Assembly: GCF_004217555.1 (NCBI RefSeq)
Contig: NZ_SHKW01000001.1
Coordinates: 3,100,001-3,164,000 of the forward strand
Direction: 5' to 3'
DNA length: 64,000 nt
From: Edaphobacter modestus
GTDB lineage: Bacteria > Acidobacteriota > Terriglobia > Terriglobales > Acidobacteriaceae
Part shown: positions 38,152-46,593 of the stretch, one piece after another
How positions within the stretch are numbered: position 1 is the stretch's first letter
Layout: every line of letters begins with the position of its first letter
Program-made: the position numbers and the translations under genes
Notes under the pieces: model-generated
What the model saw: only the letters and a program-made list of their open reading frames with translations
The model's database searches: none
Told to the model about the DNA's origin: nothing

Positions 38152-41013
38152 TTATCGGTTCACAAGCGATCCAAGCCAGATCGTCGAACTCTGCTCCCCC
38201 AGGTTGAAGTAAATCGAATCCCCGTCGACGGAAAGATTCCGTGCTGTCGTCAACACGTTGTCGATCGATGCCCGCTGGTTGTGAAAATGAGCTACAGCAA
38301 ACGAAGTGCCTGCCGATTCAGCTATCTCAGGGGAAAATGCCTGCCCGTAGATACAGGAAAAGCCATCCTTGTTTGAGAAGTAAAAGATGGTGTGACCATC
38401 GCCAGACCAACGTGGATGTTCCGGCGAAACACCTGTATCCGGAATCGGGATCCACTTTCCTTCTACCTTCGCGGTAGATCGGGGAAGATGCACTGCAAAA
38501 ATTTGCTTACGATCACCTTTTGTCTCGGTAAAGAGCATCATCTCGTTTGCGGGGGACCAACTGGAATCGCTCAGATCAGCGCCATCCTCCTGCAGTACAA
38601 CCCATGAATGGCCCGTGCGCGGATCCGCCATCTTGATCACGGAAGGCATGCCCTCTCGATAGAAGAAAGCACGATCAGTATCGAACCATGCCGTCGGCGC
38701 TCCACATCCGCGACAGAGGCGCCGCACCGGACCCTCTCCCACCCTGATGTTGATGGAGGTGACTTCGTTCGTTAAATCGGTCTGTTCATAGGCCAGCAGT
38801 TGGCCTGTCTTATCGACGATCGGCGATCGCGTGGGCATGCCGGGATTTACCAGCAGAGATTCGGAGACCTCGAGGTTATCCCTGATCCAGATGCTTCGCC
38901 TGCTCCCCCTTCCTCTCGTGAAGACGAGCCATCTTCCCCCCTCTGAAACGAAGGGAGAGCTGTCGATCTGCGCATCCTCCGTAATCTTCGACAGGGTGAC
39001 CTCACCCGGATGCGGTGCCCGATCGATTCGCCATATATGAAGTGCGCCTGACTTGCGCGTGAACGCGATCGCTCCGTTGTTCGCGATGGAGGGATTGAGG
39101 TCCCTGGCGTTTTCCTTGAGGAGCTGCCTGGGCGCACCTACAGACGTCCATGTCTGCGGATCCAGCTTGATCGTCCAGAGGTTGACCTGTAATCCACTGG
39201 GCCCACAGCCGAACACAAGCCCACTGTTACCCCAGAATATTTCGGCAGGTTGCGACATGATGAGGCCATCACTCCGGAGACGTCTCATGACGTGGGTATT
39301 CACGATCCTGCGTCCATCCCGACTTGTAATCCACCACTCCGAGCATCCTGACAAGGCCTTGTCTGCTTTCTCGCATCCCGAGAACATAATTCTTTGTCCA
39401 TCGGGGCTCCAGACTGGAAGACGCGAATCCTGAAAGCTCTTCGCAATCTGGACAGGCTGGCCTCCTCGCAAAGGGAGCAGGAAGGCCTTACCGGATGCAA
39501 CGCTTGGGTCGGGATCGCCGGTCCAGTACACCAGGCTCTTACCGTCGGGCGAGATCAGGGGATTTCGGCCGCGTGGAACGAGCAGGACTTCCTTTCCCGC
39601 GTGAACGTCTTTCAGATAGATCCCCCCTCCGTCCCGCTCGGAACGAAAGGCTACTGCACTTCCGTCTGGCGATATGCTCGGGCTGACATCTCGCGCAGAG
39701 ACGCTCGTTAACCGAGAGGGTCGCCCACCCGGAAGTTGTTGGAGAAAGATGTCCAGATTTCCGGTATCGGAGCGATCGGACGAATAGACGATCACGTGGC
39801 CATCTCTCGACAGGCTGGGACTTTCCGATTCATCGGTGTCCGGAGTCAATTGGACAATCTCACAGATCCGGCACTTGTTCCTGGCTCTCAACCAGAGAAC
39901 GCCTCCACCGGCCATGACCCCCATCAACAGCACTGCCGCGACGATGCGCCGTGGAGTGCCAAAGATCCCGGGCGGAGCCAATGCAGCGGCCACATTCTCG
40001 ATCGCGGGATAGCGATCCTTGGACTCTCGCTGCAGACATCTTCGGATCACACCTTCCCATCGAGCCGGAAACTCTTTCTCCGGCAGCTTCAGGGTTTCCT
40101 TTTCCGACTGAGGTTTGGGCGTGGACCACTCAGGAAGCGAACCCGTCACCATCTCGCACATGACGACGCCCAACGAATACTGGTCTGCGAGCGGTCCCAC
40201 CTCCCCGTTCTCCTCCTGCTCGGGAGCCATATAGCCGCGCGTTCCGATTCCTCCCGGTTCGGCCAGTCCGCCGGCCGCTCTCAGCATCTTCAAGGACAGC
40301 CCAAAATCGGTGATCACCGCCCGCATCTTCCCGGTGACTCCCGGAATGAGGATGACATTGCTGCTCTTGAAGTCGCGGTGCACAAGGCCGGCCGCATGAG
40401 CCGCGCCGAGTCCATCGACCATCTGCCGGCACACGCTCAGCGCAAGGGCGGGGCGAAGAGGGCCACGGGTCCGAATCCATTCCAGAACAGTCTCTCCCCG
40501 CAACAGTTCCATACTGAGAAACCAGACCAGCTGTCCATCTTCCAGGGAATGACTGAACAACTCGTGTACGCGACAGATATTCGGGTGAGAGACCTCCCGC
40601 GCCTGTTTTACCTCTTGCTTGAAGCGCTCAATCACCTCGACGTTCGAAGCGATCTGCAGGCGGATCGTTTTAAGCGCGACCGCCTCGTCTAACTCTGTAT
40701 CCCACGCCTCGTAGACCTCGCCCATTCCGCCACGGCTAAGGAATCTCAGGATCTCAAATCGTCTCGCATAGATGCTTCCTGTCTCTAGAACAGGCTCATC
40801 GCGAACAGGTTCGATATAGGTATGTAAATCGGCGGCGGGCTTCTCCATGAATCCGTCCGTGCTGGCGTTCGCTCGCAGAAGTCGCAGCACTTCGGCTTCA
40901 AGTTCCCTATCTTCACCTGCCGAACTGTGCACAAAGGCTGCCTGCTCCTGTGCCTGCAGATCCGCCGCGGCGTCAAAAATACTTTTGATCTCGCGCCACC
41001 GTTCGGCATTCAT
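38152..41013 (-). CDS. Transmembrane Ser/Thr protein kinase with TolB-like propeller
   Basis: 953 residues. The cytoplasmic kinase domain has SRGGMGEVYEAWD near residue 93, VALKTI (ATP Lys), LVHRDFKSSNVI near 208 (catalytic Asp), ITDFGLS and GYMAPEQ. One membrane helix lies near 348-370 (IVAAVLLMGVMAGGGVLWL). The C-terminal 580 residues form repeated S-x-DG / PVWSPDGQRIMFSG / SPISPDGSAVAF blocks, a TolB/WD40-type propeller that probably senses an external signal. The ATG at 41013 overlaps the TGA of the upstream ECF sigma gene. ECF-type sigma factors paired with Ser/Thr kinases are known, and phosphorylation of the sigma factor is established for one such group, so the kinase probably controls the neighbouring sigma factor. 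Confidence 0.88.
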   Translation of the reverse strand: MNAERWREIKSIFDAAADLQAQEQAAFVHSSAGEDRELEAEVLRLLRANASTDGFMEKPAADLHTYIEPVRDEPVLETGSIYARRFEILRFLSRGGMGEVYEAWDTELDEAVALKTIRLQIASNVEVIERFKQEVKQAREVSHPNICRVHELFSHSLEDGQLVWFLSMELLRGETVLEWIRTRGPLRPALALSVCRQMVDGLGAAHAAGLVHRDFKSSNVILIPGVTGKMRAVITDFGLSLKMLRAAGGLAEPGGIGTRGYMAPEQEENGEVGPLADQYSLGVVMCEMVTGSLPEWSTPKPQSEKETLKLPEKEFPARWEGVIRRCLQRESKDRYPAIENVAAALAPPGIFGTPRRIVAAVLLMGVMAGGGVLWLRARNKCRICEIVQLTPDTDESESPSLSRDGHVIVYSSDRSDTGNLDIFLQQLPGGRPSRLTSVSARDVSPSISPDGSAVAFRSERDGGGIYLKDVHAGKEVLLVPRGRNPLISPDGKSLVYWTGDPDPSVASGKAFLLPLRGGQPVQIAKSFQDSRLPVWSPDGQRIMFSGCEKADKALSGCSEWWITSRDGRRIVNTHVMRRLRSDGLIMSQPAEIFWGNSGLVFGCGPSGLQVNLWTIKLDPQTWTSVGAPRQLLKENARDLNPSIANNGAIAFTRKSGALHIWRIDRAPHPGEVTLSKITEDAQIDSSPFVSEGGRWLVFTRGRGSRRSIWIRDNLEVSESLLVNPGMPTRSPIVDKTGQLLAYEQTDLTNEVTSINIRVGEGPVRRLCRGCGAPTAWFDTDRAFFYREGMPSVIKMADPRTGHSWVVLQEDGADLSDSSWSPANEMMLFTETKGDRKQIFAVHLPRSTAKVEGKWIPIPDTGVSPEHPRWSGDGHTIFYFSNKDGFSCIYGQAFSPEIAESAGTSFAVAHFHNQRASIDNVLTTARNLSVDGDSIYFNLGEQSSTIWLGSLVNR

Positions 41014-41600
41014 GGGGCACCATGCGGATCCTTCGTAAGCTCTGTATGAAGCCACGCCCGCGCCATCGTCCAGTCCCGCTTCGCCGTCCGCTCGGAGATT
41101 CCCATCACCTCGGCGATCTCCTCAAAGTCGAGTCCCGCAAAGAAACGCATCTCTACAATCTGGCACTGACGCTGGTCCCAGGTCGCAAGCCGCTCCAGTG
41201 CCTCGTTCAGCGCCAGGAGATCGACTACCTTCTCAGGAGTTCCAAGTCCGGACTCAAGCTCAACTTGCTGGTGAGCGCCGGGACGCTTATCCGCGTTCGC
41301 AGCCCTGGCGTGATCGACAAGCACCCTGCGCATCACCCGCGATGCCAGTGCAAAAAAATGCGCACGGCTCTGCCAGTCCACCTTGCTCGTGCCTGCCAGT
41401 TGAAGAAACGCCTCATGCACCAAAACAGTGGACTGAAGCGTGTGATTCGGCCGCTCATGCCGCATGTGTTTCGCAGCGATAGCGTGGAGTTCCTTGTAGA
41501 TGAGTGGCACGAGATCAGACGCGGCGTCGGAATCCCCTACCCTCATCCGCTGCAAAAGCACCGTCACATCATGTTCAGGGACATCTCTGCTCATGGGCAT
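41010..41600 (-). CDS. ECF-family RNA polymerase sigma factor
   Basis: 196 residues with region 2 (VPLIYKELHAIAAKHMRHER, then LVHEAFLQLAG) and region 4 (RQCQIVEMRFFAGLDFEEIA, EVMGISERTAKRDW). The spacing and the RVLVDHARAANADKR insert resemble the sigma-70 group common in Acidobacteriota that lacks an adjacent anti-sigma gene and is paired with a Ser/Thr kinase. It is translationally coupled (ATGA) to the kinase gene downstream. A second ATG two codons in (41594) is an alternative start. It is divergent from the secreted-protein gene at 41783. Confidence 0.88.
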   Translation of the reverse strand: MPMSRDVPEHDVTVLLQRMRVGDSDAASDLVPLIYKELHAIAAKHMRHERPNHTLQSTVLVHEAFLQLAGTSKVDWQSRAHFFALASRVMRRVLVDHARAANADKRPGAHQQVELESGLGTPEKVVDLLALNEALERLATWDQRQCQIVEMRFFAGLDFEEIAEVMGISERTAKRDWTMARAWLHTELTKDPHGAP

Positions 41601-41782
41601 CGGCGGAGGTCCAATCTTTCAAGTTTGGAAAGAGTGTACTCCTTCCGCACTTTCAGACTGGCTGCTCATTCGTCTGCGCTGGAATAAGAAACTCTCTGTG
41701 CCCGTGGCGCGATTTCTTCTGGCCTTCGCATTAACGAGTAGACAGATGGAGTCACAACCACTGTCCTAAAGGAGACACGATC

Positions 41783-42241
41783 ATGAACTTCATCTCTCTC
41801 AAATCCGTGCTCACCCCCTCAGTCCTCGCCTGTGCTCTCACGCTCGGCTTGTTTGCACCAGCATCCCGTGCCAGCGCTCAGACCACCCTCCACGTCGTGG
41901 CCGATATCCCGTTCGACTTTCGTAGCGGCTCCGAGATGATGCCCGCCGGGAAGTACGAAATCAAGGCGTTGTCCAGCCATGTTCTGGTCCTGCGCGGAAC
42001 AACCCAGAACAGGTCGCAGCTCCTGATCGCCAGAGGTACTCTAACGCTCAAGCCGTCCGACCGCGGCAAGCTGGTATTCCACCGCTACGGAAGCAAGTAC
42101 TTCCTCTACCAGGTGTGGTCGCCAGGTCAGTCGGACGGTTTCGAGCTTCCGAAGGGCCATGCGGAGAAGGAAGCAATTCGCGCGGCAAATACCCCCGCAC
42201 CTACGACGACAGAGCTCGCTTTGAACGAGCCGCTACGCTAA
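41783..42241 (+). CDS. Secreted hypothetical protein
   Basis: 152 residues with a clear signal peptide ending in ASRASAQ near residue 33. The mature part is beta-rich (VVADIPFDFRSGSEMMPAGK, ALSSHVLVLRG, GKLVFHRYGSKYFLYQVW) and the family-like phrase IPFDF-x-x-G-x-x-x-PAGKY is common in Acidobacteriota secreted proteins of unknown function. AAAGGAGACACG lies just before the ATG. A strong hairpin follows 7 bp after the stop. Divergent from the ECF sigma gene, so it could be a target of that sigma factor. Confidence 0.72.
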   Translation: MNFISLKSVLTPSVLACALTLGLFAPASRASAQTTLHVVADIPFDFRSGSEMMPAGKYEIKALSSHVLVLRGTTQNRSQLLIARGTLTLKPSDRGKLVFHRYGSKYFLYQVWSPGQSDGFELPKGHAEKEAIRAANTPAPTTTELALNEPLR

Positions 42242-42247
42242 CCCTGA

Positions 42248-42280
42248 CAGCCGGCCATGGGTTCTCCCATCGGCCGGCTG
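42248..42280 (+). terminator. Strong GC-rich hairpin terminator
   Basis: CAGCCGGCCATGGG pairs with CCCATCGGCCGGCTG across the loop TTCT, with one bulged base. It begins 7 bp after the stop codon of the secreted protein. The following sequence is C/T-rich rather than a T-tract. Confidence 0.65.
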
Positions 42281-42334
42281 CCTCTCCCCTGTGGAATTAA
42301 CTACCTCGAAATTCGAGATCGACGGAGGTGCGTC

Positions 42335-42511
42335 ATGCTTCACACCAACCAACATCCTGATCACTCCGGCTCTCGGACCGCGTCACTTCTCAATAGGATC
42401 ATGGCCGAATGCGAAGGCTTCGGTGCTCGCTACCAGTACTCCCCCCGCCTCATGTTCGCTGGCGCGGTACTCACCGCGATTCGACGGTCCAGATCCGCCA
42501 TGATCCTGTGA
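42335..42511 (+). CDS. Small 58-residue hypothetical protein
   Basis: A GGAGG at 42324-42328 lies 6-7 nt before the ATG at 42335. The product is MLHTNQHPDHSGSRTASLLN then RIMAECEGFGARYQYSPRL and a short hydrophobic tail (MFAGAVLTAI). No family recognised. It lies downstream of the terminator hairpin, so it would need its own promoter. Confidence 0.4.
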   Translation: MLHTNQHPDHSGSRTASLLNRIMAECEGFGARYQYSPRLMFAGAVLTAIRRSRSAMIL

Positions 42512-43025
42512 TAATACGGCGGTGACCTGCGGACTAACTATAGAATCGGGCTCCGGGATCAACCATCAGGTAAGACGTCGGCGCAAATACGCGCCGCGAA
42601 GGATCACCCAAGGGCATCACAAGCCTCACAAGCGGTAGTTAGAAAATCGTCTCTCTGGGCGACCATTTACCTTCAATCATTTAGTGATGGACAAAGAGAG
42701 TTGGGAAGAACTCAAGGAACGGAAAGAAACAATAGCGATTTTTTTCGCTATACCTGGCCGCTGATCTGGTCCCTGTCTCTTCAACAAACATTGGCAACGG
42801 TTGCATTTTGCGCCTGTTGCTTGTCTGCCGTTACTGGATTTTGCATACGCCCCAGAGTCATTACCGGCGAAGAATGCCGCAATAGTTCATGGGTCAGCTT
42901 CACGGATGCGCCGGAAGAACGATTTTCGGGGGATGTGATTCATTTTTAGCGTCTTGCCGCTTTGACCTTCCATAACACCAAGGTTATAGAGCTTCATTGC
43001 AAGGGCAACCGTGACATAGAAAGCC
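42512..43025. other. Gene-free stretch before the TetR gene
   Basis: A plus-strand frame at 42701-42949 begins with GTG-like context but has no ribosome site or family motif. A minus-strand frame at 42887-43159 overlaps the TetR gene and is probably its shadow. Copy C of the dispersed element lies at 42634-42670. Confidence 0.4.
42634..42670 (+). repeat. Dispersed intergenic element, copy C
   Basis: TAGTTAGAAAATCGTC is followed after 8 nt by CGACCATTTAC, similar to copies A and B but without the preceding TGTTGGCC part. Confidence 0.35.
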
Positions 43026-43640
43026 TTAGCTCCGCGAGCCGGCCTGCCCTCGACCGAGTAGGAGGCCAAACGTTGTCTCCAAGTCTCGAAGTGCGTTAGT
43101 TCGGTTGAGCGCATAGGGCTGAGGGTGTGCCAAAAGCAGCGCCATCGTGCCATGTGCACTGGCCATCATGCGCCGCAGCGCCGCGTCGACGTCAGCCGGT
43201 CGCGTCTCTGGCGGTAGCAGCACGCTTACTGTCTCCCGCACGCCTGCCAAAAATCCCCGCGCCAAGCTCTCCCGAGTCTCGATCACCTTGGGGTCGGGAT
43301 GGCGGACCAGGAAGATCAAGCTGTAATGATCCGGATATTGCAGGGCAAATCGAAGCAGGGCCGCAGCGAACAGATGGATCTTCTTCCATGGATCATCCGT
43401 CTTCGCCATCTCTGCCATCATGCGCGTGGCGAACTGTTGATAAAGGTCTGCGCAGACATGCTGAATCAAGGCTTCCTTGCTTTCGAAATGGCGATACGCT
43501 GCCATTTGCGAGTATCCAGCCTCGGCGGCGACGCGACGCATCGACACCGCCTCGTAGCCCTCCTCCGCAAAGATGCGTGCCGTCGCTGTCACCAGCCGCT
43601 GCTTTACGCTTATCTCTTCGGATAGCATATTCTTCTTCAC
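43026..43640 (-). CDS. TetR-family regulator of the adjacent efflux operon
   Basis: 204 residues. The helix-turn-helix is TARIFAEEGYEAVSMRRVAA then EAGYSQMAAYRHFESKEALI. The C-terminal ligand domain is all-helical with a PDHYSLIFLVRHPD stretch. It is divergent from a TolC/YtcA/EmrA/FUSC operon, the usual arrangement for a local repressor of efflux. The gap between them contains a perfect 15-bp palindrome and a partial second copy, the probable operators. GTG start at 43640; an ATG at 43628 is possible. Confidence 0.88.
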   Translation of the reverse strand: MKKNMLSEEISVKQRLVTATARIFAEEGYEAVSMRRVAAEAGYSQMAAYRHFESKEALIQHVCADLYQQFATRMMAEMAKTDDPWKKIHLFAAALLRFALQYPDHYSLIFLVRHPDPKVIETRESLARGFLAGVRETVSVLLPPETRPADVDAALRRMMASAHGTMALLLAHPQPYALNRTNALRDLETTFGLLLGRGQAGSRS

Positions 43641-43662
43641 TCCCTCACCTTACAGCGAAGCT

Positions 43663-43677
43663 GTTTACAGTGTAAAC
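43663..43677. promoter_or_regulatory. TetR operator 1 (GTTTACA-G-TGTAAAC)
   Basis: A perfect inverted repeat with 7-bp arms around one base, 22 bp upstream of the TetR start. Size and symmetry are typical of TetR-family operators. It would allow autoregulation and control of the efflux operon. Confidence 0.65.
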
Positions 43678-43707
43678 TGAATCTAACAGAATTTCGCATC
43701 ATCTTAT

Positions 43708-43722
43708 GTATACGGTGTAAAC
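43708..43722. promoter_or_regulatory. TetR operator 2 (GTATACG-G-TGTAAAC), partial
   Basis: The right arm TGTAAAC is identical to operator 1 and the left arm matches at 5 of 7 positions. It directly abuts the GTG start of the TolC-type gene, where a ribosome-binding site would normally be. Confidence 0.5.
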
Positions 43723-45120
43723 GTGAAGTCCGGCCTTCCAATCCTACTGATGCTTTCCTCATTTGCTGCAGCCCAGCAGACGACCTGCACCCGTATCCTC
43801 ACGATGCGTGACGCACAGCGATGCACGGCGTCCATACCGGATAAGACACCGGAGCTGCTGCCGGATCATGTCTACTCATTGCCTGAGCTGATCGATCTAG
43901 CCGAGAATGCCAACCCTGAGACGCGGATTGCCTGGGCGGCGGCGCGTGCGCAACTTGAGCGCGCCGGTGTGGAACGCGCCGCCTATCTGCCGGTACTGGC
44001 CTTCGCCGCACAGGGCAGTGACGTGCGCGCCATCGTTCCATTCCCGCAACCCATTGCTCCGCGCGGCTATGTCACGGTGGAACAGCCGATCGCAAAGGCG
44101 CAACTGGAATTGGAATACGCGCTTCTCGACTTTCGTCGCGGAGCTAGGTTTGACGCTAGTCGGGACGCCGCCCTTGCCTCGACTCTTCGTCTCGGACGCA
44201 CGCACCAGCAAGTCGCGTATAACACTGCGACGCTCTTTGCGAAGGCCCAGCTTGAGAACGGCCGCCTGGAGGCCGCAAAGACAATCCTCCATACCGCGGA
44301 GACGCTCGCCGAGAATGCGCAGTCCCAATTCGACAATGGACGCACCACACTGCCCGATCTGCAAAACGCGCAGGCGGGCGTAGCCGAAGCCCGCTTCGCC
44401 CTGGTCAGCGCCGAGGGCTCGGCAAAGAAATCCCGCCTTGCACTCACTGAGGCGCTCGGTGTGGAACCGACTACGGACATTCTTCTCGCTGCGCAGCATC
44501 AGTTCACACCTGAGGACGAGCTTGCACCTAAGGTTGATGATCTAATTCATGCCGCATGGAAGCAGCGACCCGATCTGCTTGCAAGGGCCGACGATCTGAA
44601 AAGTGCACAGGCGAATATCGAGTCAGCACACGCCGCCTATCTTCCTGCCGTCAAGCTCGCCGCCACTGGAGGACAGACTGCCACCTGGCCTTCGGCCGAT
44701 TGGGGTCAGCTCGGCTACGCGAATGTCTCCACGTGGTCCGCCGCGGTGAACCTCCGCTGGGAGATATTCAACGGTGCGCGAAGCCATGAAGTTGCTGCCG
44801 CTCGTGCGGAAGCACGCTCTGCCTCTGAAGAACAGCGCGCCCAACAGGACCGTGTCACACGCGAGGTCTGGCAGGCGTACGTCGATCTACAAACAGCGTT
44901 TGAGCAGCAGCGCGCCGCGAAGGCCTTTCTTGATTCGACACAGACCTCGTATGACTCATCCCTTGAGGCCTATCAGTATGGCGTTCGCTCGCTTGTCGAC
45001 GTCGTACAGGCCGAACGACAGCTCGCACAGGCCCGACTCGCCTCAGTTGACGCGGAAGCGCAACTCTCTCTAAGCGCCGCTGCGCTTACCTTCGCTACCG
45101 GTGCTGGAGTTCAACCATGA
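43723..45120 (+). CDS. TolC-family outer membrane efflux protein
   Basis: 465 residues with a signal peptide (LPILLMLSSFAAAQQ). Two outer-membrane-efflux repeats are seen: one near residues 60-240 (YSLPELIDLAENANPETRIA, long alpha-helical Ala/Gln-rich stretch) and one near 270-460 (KSAQANIESAHAAYLPAVKL, ending SVDAEAQLSLSAAALTFATG). It would form the outer-membrane channel for the EmrA-type fusion protein and FUSC pump downstream. GTG start at 43723 with no Shine-Dalgarno, so the mRNA may be leaderless; a downstream ATG would cut the signal peptide. The stop overlaps the next gene (ATGA). Confidence 0.88.
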   Translation: MKSGLPILLMLSSFAAAQQTTCTRILTMRDAQRCTASIPDKTPELLPDHVYSLPELIDLAENANPETRIAWAAARAQLERAGVERAAYLPVLAFAAQGSDVRAIVPFPQPIAPRGYVTVEQPIAKAQLELEYALLDFRRGARFDASRDAALASTLRLGRTHQQVAYNTATLFAKAQLENGRLEAAKTILHTAETLAENAQSQFDNGRTTLPDLQNAQAGVAEARFALVSAEGSAKKSRLALTEALGVEPTTDILLAAQHQFTPEDELAPKVDDLIHAAWKQRPDLLARADDLKSAQANIESAHAAYLPAVKLAATGGQTATWPSADWGQLGYANVSTWSAAVNLRWEIFNGARSHEVAAARAEARSASEEQRAQQDRVTREVWQAYVDLQTAFEQQRAAKAFLDSTQTSYDSSLEAYQYGVRSLVDVVQAERQLAQARLASVDAEAQLSLSAAALTFATGAGVQP

Positions 45121-45386
45121 ACGCAATCATGATCGCTCGACGCTTCGTTCTTCTGCCACTCGCTCTTTGCCTCGCCGGCTGCTCCCGCAATCCGAATCTC
45201 GAGATCCTCGGCAGCTACTTTCCCGGCTGGATGATCTGTCTCGTACTGGGCGTCGCCCTGACCGCGGTCGCGCACACCCTGCTTCGCCGCCGCCATGCGC
45301 ATCACGCCATCGGCCATCCCGCATTGATCTATCCCGCGATGCTCGTTCTCTTCACCTGCATTCTGTGGCTCTGCCTCTTCGCCTGA
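45117..45386 (+). CDS. YtcA-like small lipoprotein
   Basis: 89 residues with a lipoprotein signal (LALCLAGCSRNPN) directly followed by NLEILGSYFPGWMICL, characteristic of the YtcA family found between efflux genes. Two more membrane helices follow. YtcA proteins accompany MdtN/MdtO/MdtP-type pumps; their exact role is not established. Start overlaps the TolC gene stop. Confidence 0.82.
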   Translation: MNAIMIARRFVLLPLALCLAGCSRNPNLEILGSYFPGWMICLVLGVALTAVAHTLLRRRHAHHAIGHPALIYPAMLVLFTCILWLCLFA

Positions 45387-45399
45387 AAGGACTCCTCTT

Positions 45400-46584
45400 A
45401 TGACATCTCGAGGACCCATCTCCTATCGCCAGCTTGGATACGTAATCGTTGCCCTCGCCATCCTCGTGCTCACCGCCTCGGCCCTTCTGGTCGATCGCCA
45501 ACCACGCACCGACGACGCGACCGTCCGCGCTAACACCATCGCGTTTGCTCCAGAGGTGGAAGGCCGGCTCGAGCACCTCTACGTACAGGACAATCAACCG
45601 ATTCACAAAGGAGACCTGCTCTTCCAGATTGATCCCCGGCCGTACGAGTACGCATTGCAGCAGGCACGGGCGGAACGTGCCACCCTCGAAGGTCAAATCG
45701 AGGACGAACGCCGTCGCATCGCGGCAGAACGCTCCGCCGTCGGTGCAGCCACGGCTGGTGTCTCCGGATCGCAGAGCAACATCAGCGCATCGGAGGGAGC
45801 CCACCTTGCTGCGCAGGCTGCGGTCGAGCGCGCTCGTGCTGCGCAAATATCCGCAGAGGCACAGCTCCGCTTCGCGCAGAACGACTATAACCGTATTGAG
45901 CCGCTACTCAAGAAACACTTCGTCACCGTGCAGCAGGTAGATCAGACGGCTACTTCGCTTCATGTAGCCGAGGAAGCCGCGCACGCTGCAACGTCGCAAC
46001 TGCTACAGTCACAGGCGCAGGAGCGTATGGCGTTTGCAGCGCAGCAGGCTGCAAACGCCAATCTGCTGGCGTCGCAATCCAAACTCAATGAGGCAGAACA
46101 CACCGTCGACACACTTGAGACACTCATGGCGCAGCGCCCTTCGAAAGATGCGAAGGTTCTGCAGGCTAAGCTCAATCTGGCATGGACATCCGTGCGTGCG
46201 CCCTTCAACGGCTTCGTCACCGACATGAACATCTCGCAGGGCGCGTATGCTCACGTGGGCACGCCCATGTTCACCCTTATCGACACAAGTCGTTGGTGGG
46301 TGCTTGCCAGTTATCGCGAATCCAAACTGAAACACATTCGCCCTGGCTCGCATGTGGATGTCTATCTAATGGACAACCCGCACCGTCGCTTTGACGGCGT
46401 AGTGGACAGTGTCGGGCGCGGTGTCTTTCCTGAAGATGGTGCCGTCGCCGCCGGGCTGCCGCAGGTTGATCGCACGTTGAACTGGGTGCACCTTTCGGCA
46501 CGCTTCCCGGTGCGCATCCGCATAACAAACCCGGATGCAGAGGCGTTCCGCATCGGCGCAACCGCCATCACCGTAGTGCGGTAG
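45400..46584 (+). CDS. EmrA/HlyD-type membrane fusion protein
   Basis: 394 residues. One N-terminal membrane anchor (YVIVALAILVLTASALLV) is followed by a biotinyl/lipoyl-like half (RTDDATVRANTIAFAPEVEG), a long coiled-coil hairpin near 95-230 rich in Ala and Gln, and the second half-motif LNLAWTSVRAPFNGFVTDMN. It bridges the inner-membrane FUSC pump and the TolC-like channel. AAAGGA lies before the ATG. Confidence 0.88.
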   Translation: MTSRGPISYRQLGYVIVALAILVLTASALLVDRQPRTDDATVRANTIAFAPEVEGRLEHLYVQDNQPIHKGDLLFQIDPRPYEYALQQARAERATLEGQIEDERRRIAAERSAVGAATAGVSGSQSNISASEGAHLAAQAAVERARAAQISAEAQLRFAQNDYNRIEPLLKKHFVTVQQVDQTATSLHVAEEAAHAATSQLLQSQAQERMAFAAQQAANANLLASQSKLNEAEHTVDTLETLMAQRPSKDAKVLQAKLNLAWTSVRAPFNGFVTDMNISQGAYAHVGTPMFTLIDTSRWWVLASYRESKLKHIRPGSHVDVYLMDNPHRRFDGVVDSVGRGVFPEDGAVAAGLPQVDRTLNWVHLSARFPVRIRITNPDAEAFRIGATAITVVR

Positions 46585-46593
46585 GAGAAGCCC

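Noticed and set aside
42701..42949. An 82-codon plus-strand open frame with a hydrophobic middle.
   Set aside because: No ribosome-binding site or family motif; left as part of a gene-free stretch.
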